16,482 nt of DNA from Psychrobacter sp. (lineage in GTDB: Bacteria > Pseudomonadota > Gammaproteobacteria > Pseudomonadales > Moraxellaceae): positions 1 through 16,482 of the forward strand of contig JARIAA010000175.1 in assembly GCA_029264635.1 (NCBI GenBank). The letters are read 5' to 3'. Below are positions 1 through 7,472 of this stretch, in pieces (the first letter of the stretch is position 1; each line of letters opens with the position of its first letter). The translations under genes were made by a program, and so were the position numbers. The notes under the pieces were generated by a model that had not been told where the DNA came from, searched no databases, and saw only the letters and a list, made by a program, of their open reading frames with translations.

Positions 1-29
1 AAAAATAGCGCAGTGCAGAAGGCAAGTGC

Positions 30-836
30 TTGAGGGGTTATTTTACTGGTAAGACGGTTTATATTACTGGAGCCGCCTCAGGCATCGGTTTTGAGACGGC
101 CAAACAGCTTATTGCTCAAGGGTCAAACTTAGTATTGTTTGACGTCCAGCCGCTTGATGAGAGCTTGTCTGCTTTGAAGGGGATGAATAAACACAATATG
201 TCAATTGCTACTTATAAGCTGGATGTGACTGATGCCGACATGACCAGCAAGCAAATCGCTGTAGCGGCTGAGCATTTATCACCAGATATTTTAATGCACT
301 TTGTCGGGATTACAGGGCCTTGGACGTTTGATGAGATGAGCCAAGAGCAGTTTGAGCGCGTGATGGCTATCAATCTATTTGGTACGCGCAACGTCTTGGC
401 TGCCATACGTCCGTTTTTATCACGCGGCAAACAAGTCATGGTTACCGCTTCCATGTCCTCCTTCACAGGCAGCTACGGCTACAGCTCTTATAGTGCGTCA
501 AAGTTTGCCATCTGGGGTATGATGCAGTCGATAAGCTTTGAGTGGAAGCCATTGGGCATTGATATCACTGTCTTTGCCCCGCCACCGATAGATACACCTC
601 TGACGCAATCTGAGGTCGGCGTCATGTCGCAAGCTGGAGTTGGTATGAAAAAATTGGCAGGCAAGCTTAAAATTGAAGATGCAGTCAAATCCATGCTAAA
701 AGGCGTGGAAAACCGAGCATTTCTAGTTGTACCAGGCACAATGGCGAACTTAATTAGATTACAATTGCGCTTCTTCCCAGTCAGCTGGGTGAATTGGATA
801 GGTAACAAAACGGTAGCGTTGTCTTTGAAGAAATAA
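30..836 (+). CDS. SDR-family NAD(P)-dependent oxidoreductase
   Basis: Classical short-chain dehydrogenase of 268 residues with a Rossmann fold, probably a cytosolic oxidoreductase acting on a hydroxyl or keto group. The cofactor loop TGAASGIG is at residues 13-20, the catalytic Ser is S141, and YSASK at 154-158 gives Tyr154 and Lys158. Asn114 (AINLFGT) completes the tetrad. The usual NNAG motif is replaced by HFVG at about 90-93. The hydrophobic, basic C-terminus (RLQLRFFPVSWVNWIG) might touch membrane or a lipid substrate, which is an inference. The frame is open from base 9 after a TAG stop, with no ATG or GTG before the conserved region. TTG at 30 is therefore chosen, supported by an AGAAGG ribosome site 7 bases upstream. 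Substrate unknown. It is followed by a strong terminator, so it ends its transcript. Confidence 0.85.
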   Translation: MRGYFTGKTVYITGAASGIGFETAKQLIAQGSNLVLFDVQPLDESLSALKGMNKHNMSIATYKLDVTDADMTSKQIAVAAEHLSPDILMHFVGITGPWTFDEMSQEQFERVMAINLFGTRNVLAAIRPFLSRGKQVMVTASMSSFTGSYGYSSYSASKFAIWGMMQSISFEWKPLGIDITVFAPPPIDTPLTQSEVGVMSQAGVGMKKLAGKLKIEDAVKSMLKGVENRAFLVVPGTMANLIRLQLRFFPVSWVNWIGNKTVALSLKK

Positions 837-863
837 GAATTTAGTAAATTGAGTGTTAAAGAG

Positions 864-891
864 AAGCCAAGCATATTGCTTGGCTTTTTTT
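864..891 (+). terminator. Rho-independent terminator after the first SDR
   Basis: A perfect 10-bp stem AAGCCAAGCA / TGCTTGGCTT with a 3-base loop (TAT) runs into seven T. It lies 28 bases after the stop of the dehydrogenase gene. Confidence 0.9.
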
Positions 892-1084
892 GCTGACATT
901 TTTTGTAAAAACGATTTTCACAAAAGATAAGCCTACATAAAACGCACCCAAAAAAACAAGAATAGATAGCGCTTGCCTAGCAAATCACTTAACCTTTTAA
1001 ACTCTTGAGCTTACTTACAGTTTAAAAACTTTTAAAAATTATAGGCTATTTGATTGGCTAGGCACAAACACGGGAAGTATAACC

Positions 1085-2341
1085 ATGACAACTTTAATCA
1101 TTAAAAACGCTCAATTAAACCATCGTGAAAGCTTGGTCAACATCAGTATAAATGGCATTCATATTGAGCGTATTGAAGAGGTTCCTGCGAACTTTGATAA
1201 GGTTGTCACTGACCCAAAGCCTATTAACGGCGCCTCTATTTACGATGCGAAGGGCAACTTTGTCTGCTCAGGGTTCGTTGAGAGCCATATTCACCTTGAT
1301 AAAGCCTGCATTTTAGATCGCTGTACCATAGAGCAAGGCGACTTAGATGAAGCAGTCGAAGAGACAGGTAAGGCCAAAGAAGAGTTCACCGAAGCAGACG
1401 TGTTTGAGCGCGCGTCGCGAGTTGTTGAGATGGCAATTAAAAAAGGCACTATTGGCCTGCGCACTTTCGTTGAAACTGACCCCAAAACAGAGATGCGCGC
1501 CTTTGATGCGATAAAGAAAGTTCGAGAAAAATATGCTTTTGCTATCGATATAGAGATTTGTGCTTTTGCACAATCAGGGTTAACCGATGAGCCCTATACG
1601 CATGAGCTGTTAAAACTAGCATTATCGCAAGGTGCTGATTTAATCGGTGGCTGCCCGTATAAGGATGATAATCCTGACAAACATATTGAGATGATATTTG
1701 ATTTGGCTGAGCAGTTTGACGTTGATGTTGATTTTCATCTAGATTTCGATTTAGATCCCGCAGGATCCAGCATTCCAAAATTGGTTGAAGAAACCATCAA
1801 ACGCCATTATCAAGGCCGCGTCTCTATTGGACATGTAACCAAACTGTCTGCTATGGACAAAGACCTACGCCTACAGATGGCAGCTCTGTTAAAACTGGCT
1901 GATATTACTTTAACAGTTCTGCCAGCGACCTATATTTTTTTGAATGGACGTGATTATAACGCTTTAATTCCTAGAGGTATGGTCAATGCCAATGAGCTAC
2001 TAGAGATGGGCATCAACACGACTATTTCTAGTAACAATATCTTAAACGCTTTTACGCCTTTTGGAGACGCCTCATTAATCAGAATGGCTAATATGTACGC
2101 CAACATCTCGCAACTAGCAAAGGATGATGAGATAGCAGACGTGTTTGATATGATTACCAAGAATGCTGCCAAATTGTTATCTCATCAGCCAAACATAACA
2201 GTGGGAGCGAAAGCTACATTAATCGTGTTGGAGGCCAAAGATGGCGTAGAAGCAATCCGAACCAACTCACAGGTGCTCGCAGGCTTTAAAGATGGTAAAC
2301 AAACCTTTAATAATCAAGCTGCTGAGATCTACTTTGATTGA
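1085..2341 (+). CDS. Cytosine-deaminase-like metal-dependent amidohydrolase
   Basis: Amidohydrolase-superfamily protein of 418 residues, closest in overall pattern to bacterial cytosine deaminase and AtzC-type enzymes; probably cytosolic. It has an N-terminal beta-sandwich strand, then the metal-binding HIHLDK at 68-73 after SGFVES, a further metal His218 in DFHLD, His250 in IGHVTKL, and a C-terminal SSNNILNAFTPFGDASL block at 315-331. Aligned by eye with E. coli cytosine deaminase, the catalytic Glu (Glu217 there) is Phe221 here and the Asp (Asp313 there) is Asn317. A standard deaminase reaction is therefore doubtful. From memory, the SNN/FTPFGD form recurs in a recognisable subfamily, so this is more likely a conserved variant than decay. 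The ATG at 1085 has a modest GGGAAG site upstream. It appears monocistronic. Substrate unknown; cyclic amide or ureide hydrolysis is a guess. Confidence 0.85.
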   Translation: MTTLIIKNAQLNHRESLVNISINGIHIERIEEVPANFDKVVTDPKPINGASIYDAKGNFVCSGFVESHIHLDKACILDRCTIEQGDLDEAVEETGKAKEEFTEADVFERASRVVEMAIKKGTIGLRTFVETDPKTEMRAFDAIKKVREKYAFAIDIEICAFAQSGLTDEPYTHELLKLALSQGADLIGGCPYKDDNPDKHIEMIFDLAEQFDVDVDFHLDFDLDPAGSSIPKLVEETIKRHYQGRVSIGHVTKLSAMDKDLRLQMAALLKLADITLTVLPATYIFLNGRDYNALIPRGMVNANELLEMGINTTISSNNILNAFTPFGDASLIRMANMYANISQLAKDDEIADVFDMITKNAAKLLSHQPNITVGAKATLIVLEAKDGVEAIRTNSQVLAGFKDGKQTFNNQAAEIYFD

Positions 2342-2371
2342 TTTTTTAACTCTTCAATCGCAAAAATAGGG

Positions 2372-2409
2372 GTGGCAGGCTATTATCATTAGCCCGCCAC
2401 TTTACTTTT
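2372..2409. terminator. Hairpin between convergent genes, likely terminator
   Basis: GTGGCAGGCT (2372-2381) pairs with AGCCCGCCAC (2391-2400) with one A/C mismatch on the plus strand and G-T on the minus strand, followed by a T-rich stretch. It lies 30 bases after the amidohydrolase stop and 43 bases beyond the stop of the convergent lactonase-like gene. It could serve both. Confidence 0.6.
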
Positions 2410-2451
2410 TAATACTACCTTTTTGATATTTTTATTCTATAAACTCGTTTT

Positions 2452-3309
2452 TTAACGTCCACTTTTTGGGAATGCTGGCAGCAGTTTGATGTGTTCAGGC
2501 TCATGCTGGATGATTAAAGTGGCTGGAATGTTCTTAGCGATACCGTACAACCTATCCATAGAGGCAAGAGACTGCGCGCGATCAGTATTAAATGGCGGCA
2601 CGTTGTTGTTCGTCACTTGCTCACTAAAATGCACCGTATCACCACTCAATAGTACCGCGCCCGTTTCAGGCAAACGTACGAGCAGTGAGTGACTGCCTGG
2701 TGTGTGACCCGGCGTATCAATCATCATGACCGATCCATCACTAAAGACATCGTGATCACCAGAAACAGGCTCAATAGATGCATTACCTTCAAGCCACGGT
2801 GACAGCGCCTTAGTATTAATGTCAGCGGGCGTCGGGGTCTGTTTTAGTACCGCTAAATCATCTTCTCCGATCAGCAGCTTAGCGTTAGGGAACACGACCG
2901 CTTGACCAGTATGATCAAAATGGTAATGACTAATACCAACCATATCGATATCATCTGGCTTGATATTAATCTGGCTTAGCTGATCCACCAAGGTTCGATT
3001 CAATCTCGGACTCATGGCATCTGTCGTAAATGCTGCATTGAGCAGCTCTACTGGCAAACCCGTGTCCCAGAGCATTAATTTATCGTTATGCTGAATTAAA
3101 TAACAACTATCAGTCAGCGTCTTACTCTGCCCTGTATATTGAAAAGTATCTGAAAACTGATTTAGCTCATTAACTTGAATCGTACCGCAGTCAAGCCGCC
3201 ACAACTGCAAATCAGCTGCTTTTTCGACTGTCTTTATAGCAGCTGCCTGCGCTGAAAAAGACAGAGCGAGCGCGAATCCTGTCGCTACTGAAAGTAATGA
3301 TTTCTTCAT
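2452..3309 (-). CDS. Exported MBL-fold hydrolase, N-acyl-homoserine-lactonase type
   Basis: Metallo-beta-lactamase-fold protein of 285 residues with a Sec signal peptide (MKK, hydrophobic core, AQA at about 20-22), so probably periplasmic. All ligands of a dinuclear zinc site are visible: HYHFDH at 128-133, His202 in GHTPGS, Asp224 in SGDT and His269 in QHEPEH. This layout matches the AHL-lactonase group of MBL proteins (AiiA/AidC-like), which open the lactone ring of acyl-homoserine lactones. Activity on another lactone or ester is equally possible. The ribosome site GGGAG sits 7 bases from the ATG. The gene starts 49 bases after the stop of the SDR gene on the same strand and probably shares its promoter. 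The family assignment is sound; the quorum-quenching role is inference. Confidence 0.8.
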   Translation of the reverse strand: MKKSLLSVATGFALALSFSAQAAAIKTVEKAADLQLWRLDCGTIQVNELNQFSDTFQYTGQSKTLTDSCYLIQHNDKLMLWDTGLPVELLNAAFTTDAMSPRLNRTLVDQLSQINIKPDDIDMVGISHYHFDHTGQAVVFPNAKLLIGEDDLAVLKQTPTPADINTKALSPWLEGNASIEPVSGDHDVFSDGSVMMIDTPGHTPGSHSLLVRLPETGAVLLSGDTVHFSEQVTNNNVPPFNTDRAQSLASMDRLYGIAKNIPATLIIQHEPEHIKLLPAFPKSGR

Positions 3310-3358
3310 TTTTTTCTCCCTTATTAATAGCTGATTACTACAACTGCTTTATATCAAC

Positions 3359-4150
3359 TTAATCCAAGGTTTGCACACCGCCGCCATTTACAAACAATGT
3401 CTGACCACTCACCCACTTAGAGATAGGCGCAGCAAAATACAGCATCGCCCCAGCGATATCATCGGCTTCACCCAAACGCTTAATCGGCGTATGCGCAAGC
3501 ATTTTTTCTTCAATCTCTGGCGTGAGCACAGATTTTAAGGCGTCCGTTCGTGTTGCACCAGGACCGACGGCATTAATACGTACTTCAGGACCGAAGTCAT
3601 GCGCTAAGTTAGCGACCATATGATTGACAGCTGCCTTCGATGCTGCATAACCACTCATATCGGGGCTTTTATTAATACTCGACATCGATGTTGTAATGAC
3701 GATAGAGCCATATCCTGATTTTTTCATATGTGGTACGCATAATTGGCATAAGCGCCATGCACTAAAAACGTTCAATTCAAAATCACGACGAAAATCATCA
3801 ATCGTAATTTCAAACGGATTTTCTTGACCACCGCCGCCGCCGCCTGCATTGTTAATCAAGATATTAATGCTGCCAAACGCTTGCATTGCTTTTTCGACCA
3901 TGGCGATTAAGTCATCGTCCTTTAAAATATTGCATTCAACCGCTAATGCTTTAACACAATAGCTTTCGATTTCTTGCGCCGCGGCTTTAGCATCATCCAT
4001 CTTAAGATCAGCAATGACAATGTTTGCGCCAGCTTGTGCAAGACGCAGCGCAGAGGCTTTACCAATACCATTGGCGCCGCCAGTCACGATAGCCGTTTTT
4101 CCTGTTAAATCAAATAATTCGTCAAATGTTTTGGATTGAAATTCTTGCAT
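3359..4150 (-). CDS. SDR-family oxidoreductase, 7-alpha-hydroxysteroid-dehydrogenase-like
   Basis: Classical SDR of 263 residues. TGGANGIG at 23-30 is the dinucleotide loop, Asp48 at the end of beta-2 suggests NAD(H) preference, NNAGGGGGG at 100-108 is the family NNAG motif extended by glycines, and Ser155, Tyr168 and Lys172 (YAASK) form the active site. The C-terminal VSGQTLFVNGGG is typical of FabG/7-alpha-HSDH relatives. The glycine-rich extension resembles E. coli 7-alpha-hydroxysteroid dehydrogenase, but the true substrate is not evident. The start has AAGG 7 bases upstream, and a good promoter lies about 30-55 bases upstream. It is the first gene of a probable operon with the exported lactonase-like protein, suggesting sequential action on an imported lactone- or alcohol-derived compound (inference). 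Confidence 0.85.
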   Translation of the reverse strand: MQEFQSKTFDELFDLTGKTAIVTGGANGIGKASALRLAQAGANIVIADLKMDDAKAAAQEIESYCVKALAVECNILKDDDLIAMVEKAMQAFGSINILINNAGGGGGGQENPFEITIDDFRRDFELNVFSAWRLCQLCVPHMKKSGYGSIVITTSMSSINKSPDMSGYAASKAAVNHMVANLAHDFGPEVRINAVGPGATRTDALKSVLTPEIEEKMLAHTPIKRLGEADDIAGAMLYFAAPISKWVSGQTLFVNGGGVQTLD

Positions 4151-4178
4151 AACTGTACCTTATGATAGTTATTTATCG

Positions 4179-4207
4179 ATTGTATTTAATAGCGCTCGTT
4201 TAGACAA
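4179..4207 (-). promoter_or_regulatory. Sigma-70-type promoter of the SDR-lactonase operon
   Basis: On the minus strand, TTGTCT (-35, 4202-4207) is separated by 17 bases from TACAAT (-10, 4179-4184), 4/6 and 5/6 matches to consensus. It lies 29 bases from the SDR start codon. Confidence 0.65.
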
Positions 4208-4353
4208 TCTTATCAGTATGCGTGATTTGGCAAGATTTCATGTGACGAGTTATCTGTCTTTTGTAATTGTCTTTTTATAATGAGCGCTTTAATGATATTA
4301 GTGATAAAGGTAGTGAACGTTTCAGAAGCGATGCGTACTATAAATTTTTTCCA

Positions 4354-4383
4354 TAAAAAAAGCCCCACAATGAAGTGAGGCTT
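4354..4383 (-). terminator. Terminator of the tRNA-Gly transcript
   Basis: On the minus strand, AAGCCTCAC / GTGGGGCTT form a 9-bp stem with one G-U pair around a 6-base loop, followed by a run of seven T. It starts 24 bases after the encoded CCA of the tRNA. Confidence 0.85.
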
Positions 4384-4406
4384 TAGTGCTCTAAAAGAGC
4401 CATATT

Positions 4407-4481
4407 TGGAGCGGGAAAAGAGATTCGAACTCTCGACCCCAACCTTGGCAAGGTTATGCTCTACCACTGAGCTATTCCCGC
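4407..4481 (-). tRNA. tRNA-Gly (anticodon GCC)
   Basis: The minus strand folds as a full cloverleaf. The acceptor stem is GCGGGAA / TTCCCGC, the D-arm begins TAGCTCAGTGGTAGAGC, the anticodon arm is ACCTTGCCAAGGT with GCC at the loop centre, and the T-arm carries GAGAGTTCGAATCTC. The discriminator is T and the 3' CCA is encoded (4407-4409). GCC reads GGC and GGU glycine codons. The gene stands alone with its own promoter and terminator. Confidence 0.97.
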
Positions 4482-4530
4482 TTAAATCAAAGCGTAATGT
4501 TATTCACGACTACGTCTCGATAGGCTGGCT

Positions 4531-4558
4531 ATTTTAGCAAATATTCTGTGTGTGTCAA
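4531..4558 (-). promoter_or_regulatory. Strong promoter of tRNA-Gly
   Basis: On the minus strand, a perfect -35 TTGACA (4553-4558), a 16-base spacer and TAAAAT (-10, 4531-4536), followed by a GC-richer discriminator. The predicted transcription start is about 40 bases before the tRNA 5' end. Confidence 0.8.
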
Positions 4559-4930
4559 TATCTTTTTTAAACTATCTTTCTAACGTTACGATTTTCATTA
4601 TTTTTCTTGATTAAAAACCTACCTAACGCACTGATTTTATAGAAGATATTATTGATTTGTAAAACTAGAAAATAAAAGACGTATTAACGGCGCGTAAGTA
4701 GATAGTCATCTCACTTACAATGATACGTTGTACTGTTACTTTTCATGCACTGGTTTTGTACGGTTAACATTATTATACTTATGTTTGACAATAGTTCGGG
4801 TAGAATTTTACCTATCAGGTCGATTGGTAAACGGTAGCAGAATTTTTATAACAACTACTCTCTTGTCTGCCGTACGGATATTGGCTTTGTCCAACTTTAA
4901 TTTTTAGTATTTACAGCGAGGATGTTTATT
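4559..4930. other. Gene-free stretch upstream of the M48 lipoprotein gene
   Basis: No convincing gene is seen here. It holds one imperfect hairpin at 4694-4718 (GTAAGTAGAT / ATCTCACTTAC, one bulged C, 4-base loop) without a T-run on either side. A TTGACA at 4785-4790 has TAGAAT only 10 bases downstream, so no correctly spaced promoter could be assigned. The 5' leader of the metalloprotease gene must start somewhere here. Confidence 0.5.
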
Positions 4931-5743
4931 ATGAAAAAACGACTTACCACAACAGTGATGGCCGCTTCTTTGTCGGCGCTTACTCTGACAGGTTGTACGA
5001 GCACTACGAATAGCGGCGCGGTTGGTGTTGATCGCCAGCAGTTATTACTAGTATCTAGCGAGCAAGTTTTGCAGCTATCGACACAAAGTTATAATAAAAG
5101 TATCCAAGAAGCTCGTAAAAAAGGCGTACTTGATACCAATAAGGCACAGCTTAATCGTTTGAAAAACATCTCTAACCGCCTCATTGGGCAAGTCGGTGCT
5201 TATCGCCCTGATGCCGCAAAATGGCAGTGGGAGGTGCATACGATTAAATCAGATCAGCTAAACGCTTTTGTGATGCCTGGTGGTAAAATTATGTTTTATA
5301 CTGGTATCATTGACCGCTTAAACCTTACTGATGACGAGATTGCAGCTATCATGGGTCATGAGATGTCACACGCACTACGTGAACACTCTCGCGAGCGTCT
5401 GTCACGCGAATACGCAACCCAGACTGGTATCGGTGTCGCTGCAAGTGTCTTTGGGCTTTCTCAAGGGCAAGCCGAGCTGGCAAACTTGGCAGGCGACTTT
5501 GGTTTGAGTCGTCCTCACAGTTGCACGCAAGAAAGTGAGGCCGATCAAATTGGTCTTGAGCTGATGGCGCGAGCAGGCTATAACCCCCAAGCAGCGATTA
5601 GTCTGTGGCAAAAAATGCAACGTGCCAGCCAAGGCGAGCCACCACAATTTTTGAGTACGCACCCTACCAGCGGCAACCGTATTGCTCAGATGCAGGCGCT
5701 TATGCCTAAAGTGATGCCGTTATACCAGCAGTCACGTAGCTAA
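4931..5743 (+). CDS. M48-family metalloprotease, lipoprotein (LoiP/YggG-like)
   Basis: Zinc metallopeptidase of 270 residues, likely an envelope quality-control protease anchored to a membrane on its periplasmic face. The N-terminus MKKRLTTTVMAASLSALTLTGC is a lipoprotein signal with lipobox LTGC and acylated Cys22. HEMSH at 143-147 is the HExxH zinc site and ESEAD at 201-205 supplies the third ligand; both are intact. Length and single-domain build fit LoiP/YggG-type M48 proteins without a TPR region. An in-frame ATG at 4922 directly abuts the GCGAGG ribosome site with no spacing, whereas the ATG at 4931 lies 9 bases after it and starts the MKK signal; 4931 is therefore preferred. No HtpX-like membrane helices are present. 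It is followed by a terminator, so probably monocistronic. Substrates are unknown. Confidence 0.9.
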   Translation: MKKRLTTTVMAASLSALTLTGCTSTTNSGAVGVDRQQLLLVSSEQVLQLSTQSYNKSIQEARKKGVLDTNKAQLNRLKNISNRLIGQVGAYRPDAAKWQWEVHTIKSDQLNAFVMPGGKIMFYTGIIDRLNLTDDEIAAIMGHEMSHALREHSRERLSREYATQTGIGVAASVFGLSQGQAELANLAGDFGLSRPHSCTQESEADQIGLELMARAGYNPQAAISLWQKMQRASQGEPPQFLSTHPTSGNRIAQMQALMPKVMPLYQQSRS

Positions 5744-5791
5744 TAATATACGTTTGCACGTAGGCTTGTTAAGCATATCTGTGAAAATATT

Positions 5792-5829
5792 AAAAAGCAG
5801 AGTTGACCTATGTTACGCTCTGCTTTTTT
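5792..5829 (+). terminator. Terminator after the M48 protease gene
   Basis: AAAAAGCAGAG (5792-5802) pairs with CTCTGCTTTTT (5818-5828) around a 15-base loop and continues as T. The A-run on the other side makes it potentially bidirectional, but only the plus-strand gene needs it. Confidence 0.75.
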
Positions 5830-5900
5830 GTTTTTAAAAAACCAACTGCTGTTATCATAGTACTGCTGTTTGGATAACATTCTGCGTGGCTAGCGGTGTC

Positions 5901-5909
5901 TGCTATAAT
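5901..5909 (+). promoter_or_regulatory. Extended -10 promoter of the bolA-sirB2 unit
   Basis: TGCTATAAT is a perfect extended -10 element. No good -35 is present at 16-18 bases, which is acceptable for this promoter class. The start would lie about 45 bases before the bolA start codon. Just upstream, TGTTATC (5850-5856) and GATAACA (5873-5879) form an inverted repeat that could be an operator. Confidence 0.55.
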
Positions 5910-5962
5910 GGATGTTATACGTCATTCGAAGATGGCTAATAAAGACAAAATAAAGGATGATT

Positions 5963-6289
5963 ATGAGTACCACTTTACCTACTGCTGATGCTCTTAGTAA
6001 TGAGCTACAAGCTTTGCAGCCACAACACATTGAACTGATTAACGAATCGATGAATCATGCCGGATATTTTGAAGGTAAAGAAAGTCACTTTAAGCTGACC
6101 ATTGTGAGCGAAGCATTCGAAGGCAAGCGATCAGTTGCGCGCCACCAGCTAATATATGGACTGGTTGCACCATTACTAACCTCACAAAGCGGTCAAGTAC
6201 ATGCGTTGGCTATTCATGCCTATACCCCAACAGAATGGCAAGGTCAAAGCTCTGATAGTCCCCTATGCGCTGGACAAAATAAAGAGTAA
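5963..6289 (+). CDS. bolA: BolA-family protein
   Basis: Small BolA-fold protein of 108 residues. The core IELINESMNHAGYF, followed by ESHFKLTIVSEAFEGKRSVARH, is typical of BolA, including the invariant His/Phe region (SHFKL) and the R-H of the cluster-binding C-terminal half (SVARHQLIY; later HALAIHAYT). BolA proteins pair with monothiol glutaredoxins to handle [2Fe-2S] clusters and affect cell shape and stress responses. The tail after EWQ is hydrophilic and not conserved. An ATG at 5957 directly touches the AAAGG ribosome site, so the ATG at 5963, 6 bases after it, is the better start. The SirB2-like gene follows after 64 bases on the same strand with no terminator between, so co-transcription is likely. 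Confidence 0.88.
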   Translation: MSTTLPTADALSNELQALQPQHIELINESMNHAGYFEGKESHFKLTIVSEAFEGKRSVARHQLIYGLVAPLLTSQSGQVHALAIHAYTPTEWQGQSSDSPLCAGQNKE

Positions 6290-6353
6290 CTTGTATATAT
6301 ACCATACCTATAAATAAGCTTGCAAACCGCAAGGCTAAAGGAAGTGATATTTA

Positions 6354-6713
6354 ATGAAACACTTACATACGCTAATGGCCGTACTGATCATTGTACTGTT
6401 TTTATATCAAAGCTATCTGGTATTGAGCGCAAATAGGCGAGCACCACGCGTAGTTAAAATAGCCACTCATATTATTTATGCGCTGATTATCCTATCAGGC
6501 GCCGTAATGCTCATGCAATTAATGAGTGCTAACGCACCTGTACAGTGGGTATTTGCCAAAATTGTCTTACTGATCGCTGCTATCAGCGCCAGCATGAAAG
6601 CTTTTCATACCAACGCCACCTCTACTCAAACTAAAACAGGTATCTTAATCGCTGCGGTCGCTTATATTGGTATTGTCATACTAGCTTTTACAAAGCCTGC
6701 AAACTTATTTTGA
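6354..6713 (+). CDS. SirB2-like integral membrane protein
   Basis: Membrane protein of 119 residues with four predicted helices, at about 6-24, 37-56, 66-83 and 93-112. It starts MKHLH and has basic residues in the first loop (NRRAPRVVK). The N-terminal MKHLH, length and four-helix pattern resemble the SirB2 family, named after a Salmonella invasion-gene regulator but biochemically uncharacterised. The ribosome site AAAGGAAG lies 9 bases upstream of the ATG. It follows bolA closely and probably shares its transcript. The family assignment is by pattern only; another small DUF membrane protein is possible. Confidence 0.6.
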   Translation: MKHLHTLMAVLIIVLFLYQSYLVLSANRRAPRVVKIATHIIYALIILSGAVMLMQLMSANAPVQWVFAKIVLLIAAISASMKAFHTNATSTQTKTGILIAAVAYIGIVILAFTKPANLF

Positions 6714-6916
6714 TCAGTATCGAATGCTGAACGTGTCCAGATGACCCTGATGCGTTTAGAAAACAGCATAAAGTAAGTCAGTTATTTTTCAATATCTTAA
6801 TCTACTTATTTTTGCTATCTTAAATAAATACCGCGCGTTAAATGATAGTGACTGTAAATGCATTTATGGCAAGTACAACAGCCACGTATACAACAACTTA
6901 GCCTTATGGAGCCATT

Positions 6917-7318
6917 ATGAAAACTTTTACGGCAGCAACCCTACTGGCAACAGCAGGCATTTTTGGTCTTTCAGGCTGCGCTTCTACCGGTAACATAACG
7001 CCGCAATATGTACCGCCAAGTACCTATCAGAGCTATGATTGCCAAGCACTTGGACAAGAGTACAACCGGGTGAATCGTTATGTTGAGGCCGCTCGTAACG
7101 AGCAATCAACCTTATCTTCCTCAGGCGTAGGGGTTGGCGTTTCTGCAGGACGTTGGGGTATCTCGCCTAATATCAGCTTTGGGGTTGGCAAAAGTAACAA
7201 TACAAAAGCTCGCGATGCTAGATTGTCACGACTCTATGGCGAGCGTGATGCCGTCATTCAGTCTGCGCGTATTCAACGTTGTAGCTTTGCCAATGGCATT
7301 AAGATTTATGGTGAGTAA
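6917..7318 (+). CDS. Small lipoprotein with Gly-rich centre
   Basis: Predicted lipoprotein of 133 residues: signal peptide MKTFTAATLLATAGIFGLSG with lipobox LSGC and acylated Cys21. The mature part has a proline-rich linker (PQYVPPSTY), then YDCQALGQEYNRVNRYVEAARNEQ, a Gly/Ser-rich block (SSSGVGVGVSAG, GISPNISFGVG), a charged helix (KARDARLSRLYGERDAVIQSA) and RCSF. Cys42 and Cys122 could form a disulfide. The organisation, with a YxxYxCxxLxxEYxRV helix, glycine-rich hydrophobic centre and LxGERDA helix, recalls small proteobacterial lipoproteins of unknown function. A GGAG ribosome site lies 5 bases before the ATG. It is followed by a long bidirectional terminator. Function unknown; an outer-membrane location is an inference. 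Confidence 0.8.
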   Translation: MKTFTAATLLATAGIFGLSGCASTGNITPQYVPPSTYQSYDCQALGQEYNRVNRYVEAARNEQSTLSSSGVGVGVSAGRWGISPNISFGVGKSNNTKARDARLSRLYGERDAVIQSARIQRCSFANGIKIYGE

Positions 7319-7384
7319 GCGTAAGTAAGTTAAGAGTAAGTAAATTACAGGCACTACTACTAAAATTAAGACCGTGTTGTTACA

Positions 7385-7430
7385 GCATAAAAAAGCCAAT
7401 GCGTTAATAGCGCATTGGCTTTTTTTATGC
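7385..7430. terminator. Bidirectional terminator between the lipoprotein gene and trxC
   Basis: GCATAAAAAAGCCAATGCG (7385-7403) pairs with CGCATTGGC followed by seven T and ATGC (7411-7430), about 19 bp with a single extra base, around a 7-base loop. The A-run and T-run flank the GC core, so it can stop transcription from both sides of this convergent pair. Confidence 0.9.
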
Positions 7431-7472
7431 TTTGTATTGTTATCACAAAACATCAGTATGTGCGCCACCCGA

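Noticed and set aside
488..874. 128-residue open frame opposite the first SDR gene
   Set aside because: It is a shadow of the SDR, whose motifs are intact on the other strand; it has no ribosome site or recognisable motif.
3828..3846. CCG trinucleotide run as a phase-variation tract
   Set aside because: It encodes the glycine-rich NNAG extension of the SDR, and gain or loss of a unit would stay in frame.
4213..4467. 84-residue open frame on the minus strand
   Set aside because: It runs through the tRNA-Gly gene and its terminator, so it is an artefact of the tRNA sequence.
4785..4806. TTGACA followed by TAGAAT upstream of the M48 gene as a promoter
   Set aside because: The spacing is only 10 bases, far below the 16-18 needed, and no other good -10 lies at the right distance.
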